A stretch of DNA of 64,000 nucleotides from Anaerostipes sp. 992a. Lineage in GTDB: Bacteria > Bacillota > Clostridia > Lachnospirales > Lachnospiraceae. How positions within the stretch are numbered: position 1 is the stretch's first letter; the number at the start of each line of letters is the position of its first letter. The stretch is taken from contig NZ_MJIG01000004.1 in assembly GCF_001940245.1 (NCBI RefSeq), forward strand, positions 620,001 to 684,000. The letters are read 5' to 3'. Under the pieces are notes generated by a model. The model made no database searches. It saw only the letters and a program-made list of their open reading frames with translations, and was not told where the DNA came from. Below are positions 61,846 through 64,000 of the stretch, piece after piece. Position numbers and translations under genes: made by a program.

Positions 61846-63381
61846 TTATTCTTGATAATTCTTATATGCCTCGAACTCATCTAAAATTGCCTGATCCGGT
61901 GCTTTTGTCGCAAGACTGACAACCACGATGCATACCAGACTGATGACAAAACCAATTGCCAGTGAGTAAAGTCCAGTAACGGTTCCCAATGTCTGTCCGC
62001 CCATAACTGGAATATAATCCCAGATTATTACAGTTGCTGCTCCGGAAAGTAATCCGGCAACAGCTCCCGGAAGATTGATTCGTTTCCAGAATAAGCTCAT
62101 CACTACCAATGGACCGAATGCCGCTCCAAGACCAGCCCAGGCATTAGAAACCAAGCCCATAATAGAGCTGTCTGGATTCCATGCGATCACAGTGGCGATC
62201 ACTGCAACTGCCATCGTAGTAATACGTCCAACCTTTAACACTTTATCATCAGACGCTTTTGGGTTCATAATATCCTTATAGATATCTGCAGATACAGAAG
62301 ATGAACATACCAAAAGCTGTGAATCAGCCGTAGACATGATCGCAGCTAAAATTCCGCAAAGGAAAATTCCTCCAATAAACGGAAGCGGCAATACATCGAC
62401 AAACACCTTTTGAATCATTTCAATAAATACTGATTCTGCAGAAGCAGCACCAGCTGTCTCACCTAAAATTGTTGGTAATAAGAAGGCACGGCCTAAAAGA
62501 CCGATTGCTACAGCAAGTCCTAAAGATAATACTACCCATACGATCGCGATTACAGATGATTTCTTTAATTCCTTCTCATTCTTGATCGCCATAAAACGAA
62601 CCAGAATATGAGGCATACCACAGTATCCAAGTCCCCATGCAAGATTGGAGATAATCTCCACTGCTGTGATTGGATGATTTCCATTATGAGTCAGACTCAG
62701 GAAGGAATCTGGATTTACGCCACTCTGTGTCAGCAAGTTGGTAAAATCACCACTGACATATCCCCATACAACAATTGGAACAACTAACAGTCCAATGAGC
62801 ATCAACGTTCCCTGAATGAAGTCAGTCGTACATACAGCCAGGAACCCTCCCATAAAAGTATAAACTAAGATTACTGCAGCTCCAATCAGTAACGCGATGT
62901 GATAATCAATACCAAATACGCTGTTAAATAATTTTCCTCCAGATGCCAGTGCAGATGCAGTATACACCAGGAAGAAGATTACAATGATGGCAGATGAGAT
63001 TCCAAGCAGAATCTTCTTCTCATCACGGAATCGATTTCCGAAGAACTCTGGTAACGTCATGGAGTTATTGGCCACGATCGTATATGCACGAAGTGGTTTC
63101 GCAATGATCAGCCAGTTTGCGATGGTTCCAAGTCCAAGCCCCACAGCGATCCATGCCTGTCCCGTTCCTAATGCGTAAATGGAACCTGGCAGCCCCATCA
63201 GGAGCCATCCACTCATATCAGATGCCTGAGCAGATAAGGCGGCAACCGGACCAGAAAGTCCCCTTCCACCTAAAAAATAATCGCCTGCACCGGTAGTCTG
63301 TCTCATGGACCATACGCCAATAAAAATCATGAATAACAGATATGCACCAAATGCAAGCAAAATTGCAGTTGTTGTTGTCAT
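61846..63381 (-). CDS. putP: PutP-type sodium/solute symporter
   Basis: A 511-residue SSS-family transporter with about 13 membrane segments. PutP-like blocks are DYFLGGRGLSGPVAALSAQASDMS (abridged), GWLLMGLPG, YTFMGGFLAVCTTDFIQG and STADSQLLVCSS. It should import proline or a related solute with Na+. GAGGAGG precedes the ATG at 63381. The sequence strongly favours proline, but its neighbour aroE and divergent LysR leave the substrate open. Confidence 0.88.
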   Translation of the reverse strand: MTTTTAILLAFGAYLLFMIFIGVWSMRQTTGAGDYFLGGRGLSGPVAALSAQASDMSGWLLMGLPGSIYALGTGQAWIAVGLGLGTIANWLIIAKPLRAYTIVANNSMTLPEFFGNRFRDEKKILLGISSAIIVIFFLVYTASALASGGKLFNSVFGIDYHIALLIGAAVILVYTFMGGFLAVCTTDFIQGTLMLIGLLVVPIVVWGYVSGDFTNLLTQSGVNPDSFLSLTHNGNHPITAVEIISNLAWGLGYCGMPHILVRFMAIKNEKELKKSSVIAIVWVVLSLGLAVAIGLLGRAFLLPTILGETAGAASAESVFIEMIQKVFVDVLPLPFIGGIFLCGILAAIMSTADSQLLVCSSSVSADIYKDIMNPKASDDKVLKVGRITTMAVAVIATVIAWNPDSSIMGLVSNAWAGLGAAFGPLVVMSLFWKRINLPGAVAGLLSGAATVIIWDYIPVMGGQTLGTVTGLYSLAIGFVISLVCIVVVSLATKAPDQAILDEFEAYKNYQE

Positions 63382-63434
63382 ATATATTTCCTCCTCATCT
63401 TTTGTTTCCATTTTTGAAAAAATCTATAGAAATA

Positions 63435-63462
63435 ATTATACTAAAATTTATTTACCAGTAAA
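63435..63462 (-). promoter_or_regulatory. Promoter of the symporter gene
   Basis: TTTACT (63457-63462) and TATAAT (63435-63440) are 16 bp apart on the minus strand. It lies back to back with the LysR promoter. Confidence 0.6.
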
Positions 63463-63483
63463 GAGACAAACCTTCATGGAAAC

Positions 63484-63513
63484 TTGACAATACATGACAA
63501 AAAGTAATATCAT
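63484..63513 (+). promoter_or_regulatory. Promoter of the LysR gene
   Basis: TTGACA (63484-63489) and TATCAT (63508-63513) are 18 bp apart. AAAAGGAG follows before the start codon. Confidence 0.6.
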
Positions 63514-63549
63514 ATATCACAGTACTTCATGTAAAAGGAGAATCACAAA

Positions 63550-64000
63550 ATGGATCTTAGTAAATATATTATTTTTTTAGAGGTAGCCAAACAAAACAGC
63601 CTTTCCAAAGCAGCCAAACGATTAGGCTACACACAGTCTGGCATCAGCCACACCTTAAAGCGTTTAGAAAATGAAATGGATCTGAATCTATTTTATCGAA
63701 ATCGAAATGGTGCCTTTCTGACCAATGCAGGAAAGGAGATCTATCCATATATTTCTCAAATTGTACAGTGTCAGGAAAATTTAAATCAGACAGTTCAGTC
63801 TCTGCATAATCTACACCAGGGTACTCTAAACATCGGTACTTATTCCAGTATCTCCAGAGAATGGCTTCCACACATCATTCAAAAATTCAAAAAAGACTAT
63901 CCGTCTATAAAAATTCATTTTAAAGAAGGGGGAAATGAAGATATTCTTGGATGGATTGAACATCGTCAGGTAGATTTAGGTTTTTTGAGCTCCTATCATA
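63550..64000 (+). CDS. LysR-family regulator, cut by the window end
   Basis: The first 150 residues of a LysR-type regulator; the frame is open at the window edge. The N-terminal HTH is clear (FLEVAKQNSLSKAAKRLGYT and SGISHTLKRLENEM). The effector-binding domain begins near residue 90 (LNIGTYSSISREW). AAAAGGAGAATCACAAA precedes the start. Divergent placement from the symporter gene suggests that it controls that gene. Confidence 0.92.
   Translation, partial: MDLSKYIIFLEVAKQNSLSKAAKRLGYTQSGISHTLKRLENEMDLNLFYRNRNGAFLTNAGKEIYPYISQIVQCQENLNQTVQSLHNLHQGTLNIGTYSSISREWLPHIIQKFKKDYPSIKIHFKEGGNEDILGWIEHRQVDLGFLSSYH

Noticed and set aside
1-64000. CRISPR array
   Set aside because: I saw no regularly spaced repeat units and no cas genes; the tnpB gene belongs to an insertion element.

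Overview
The window looks like chromosome from a spore-forming, low-GC member of the Clostridia, most likely a Lachnospiraceae gut anaerobe. Supporting signs are a type III glutamine synthetase, a complete cotJABC spore-coat operon, many PTS permeases, LdhA-type D-lactate dehydrogenase, BglG/PRD regulation and a secreted multi-domain levanase-like enzyme. The family assignment is inferred from gene content and style; no 16S gene is present.

Layout. 1-12,300: nitrogen assimilation (two PII proteins, glnN, amtB) mixed with an orphan sorbitol-type PTS pair, ldhA, two polysaccharide deacetylases, an amidase and an unknown membrane protein. A manganese-type riboswitch at the extreme left serves a gene outside the window. 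The three nitrogen transcripts have look-alike leaders in which a small hairpin with an A..G hexaloop overlaps a terminator. 12,300-17,500: an unknown membrane protein, then a polyamine (spermidine/putrescine) ABC operon led by an XRE-cupin regulator. 17,600-20,150: an accessory DnaK with a J-domain partner. 20,290-24,460: two tandem isopropylmalate-dehydratase-type enzymes and a papain-fold protein. 24,570-25,690: cotJABC. 25,790-33,190: a PRD-regulated PTS operon with AraM-like and AraD-like enzymes, probably for a pentitol. 33,330-39,600: topoisomerase III, a membrane-anchored trigger-factor-like protein, a decayed IS607-family element with an intact tnpB, and a secreted C39-like protein.

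39,814-47,421 is a roughly 7.5 kb genomic island in a tRNA-Leu(UAG) gene, bounded by 74-bp perfect direct repeats. It carries a tyrosine integrase, a serine recombinase, an XRE repressor-like protein facing a membrane protein whose promoter contains a perfect palindrome, a winged-helix protein that seems to begin at an ATA codon, an HNH nuclease and several unknown genes. It has no recognisable conjugation, capsid or CRISPR genes. A seven-gene tRNA array follows (Leu, Lys, Gln, His, Arg, Gly, Pro, listed by ascending coordinate; all on the minus strand).

48,190-60,470 is a fructan or fructose module: a 1300-residue GH32 enzyme, a mannose-family PTS (IIA-IIB-IIC-IID), and a histidine kinase/response regulator pair encoded with two membrane-tethered solute-binding proteins but no ABC permease. 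Matching TGACA-N2-TGTCA sites lie before both the PTS operon and the sensor operon, which suggests one sensory circuit. 60,650-64,000 holds a shikimate dehydrogenase, a PutP-type Na+/solute symporter and the start of a divergent LysR regulator.
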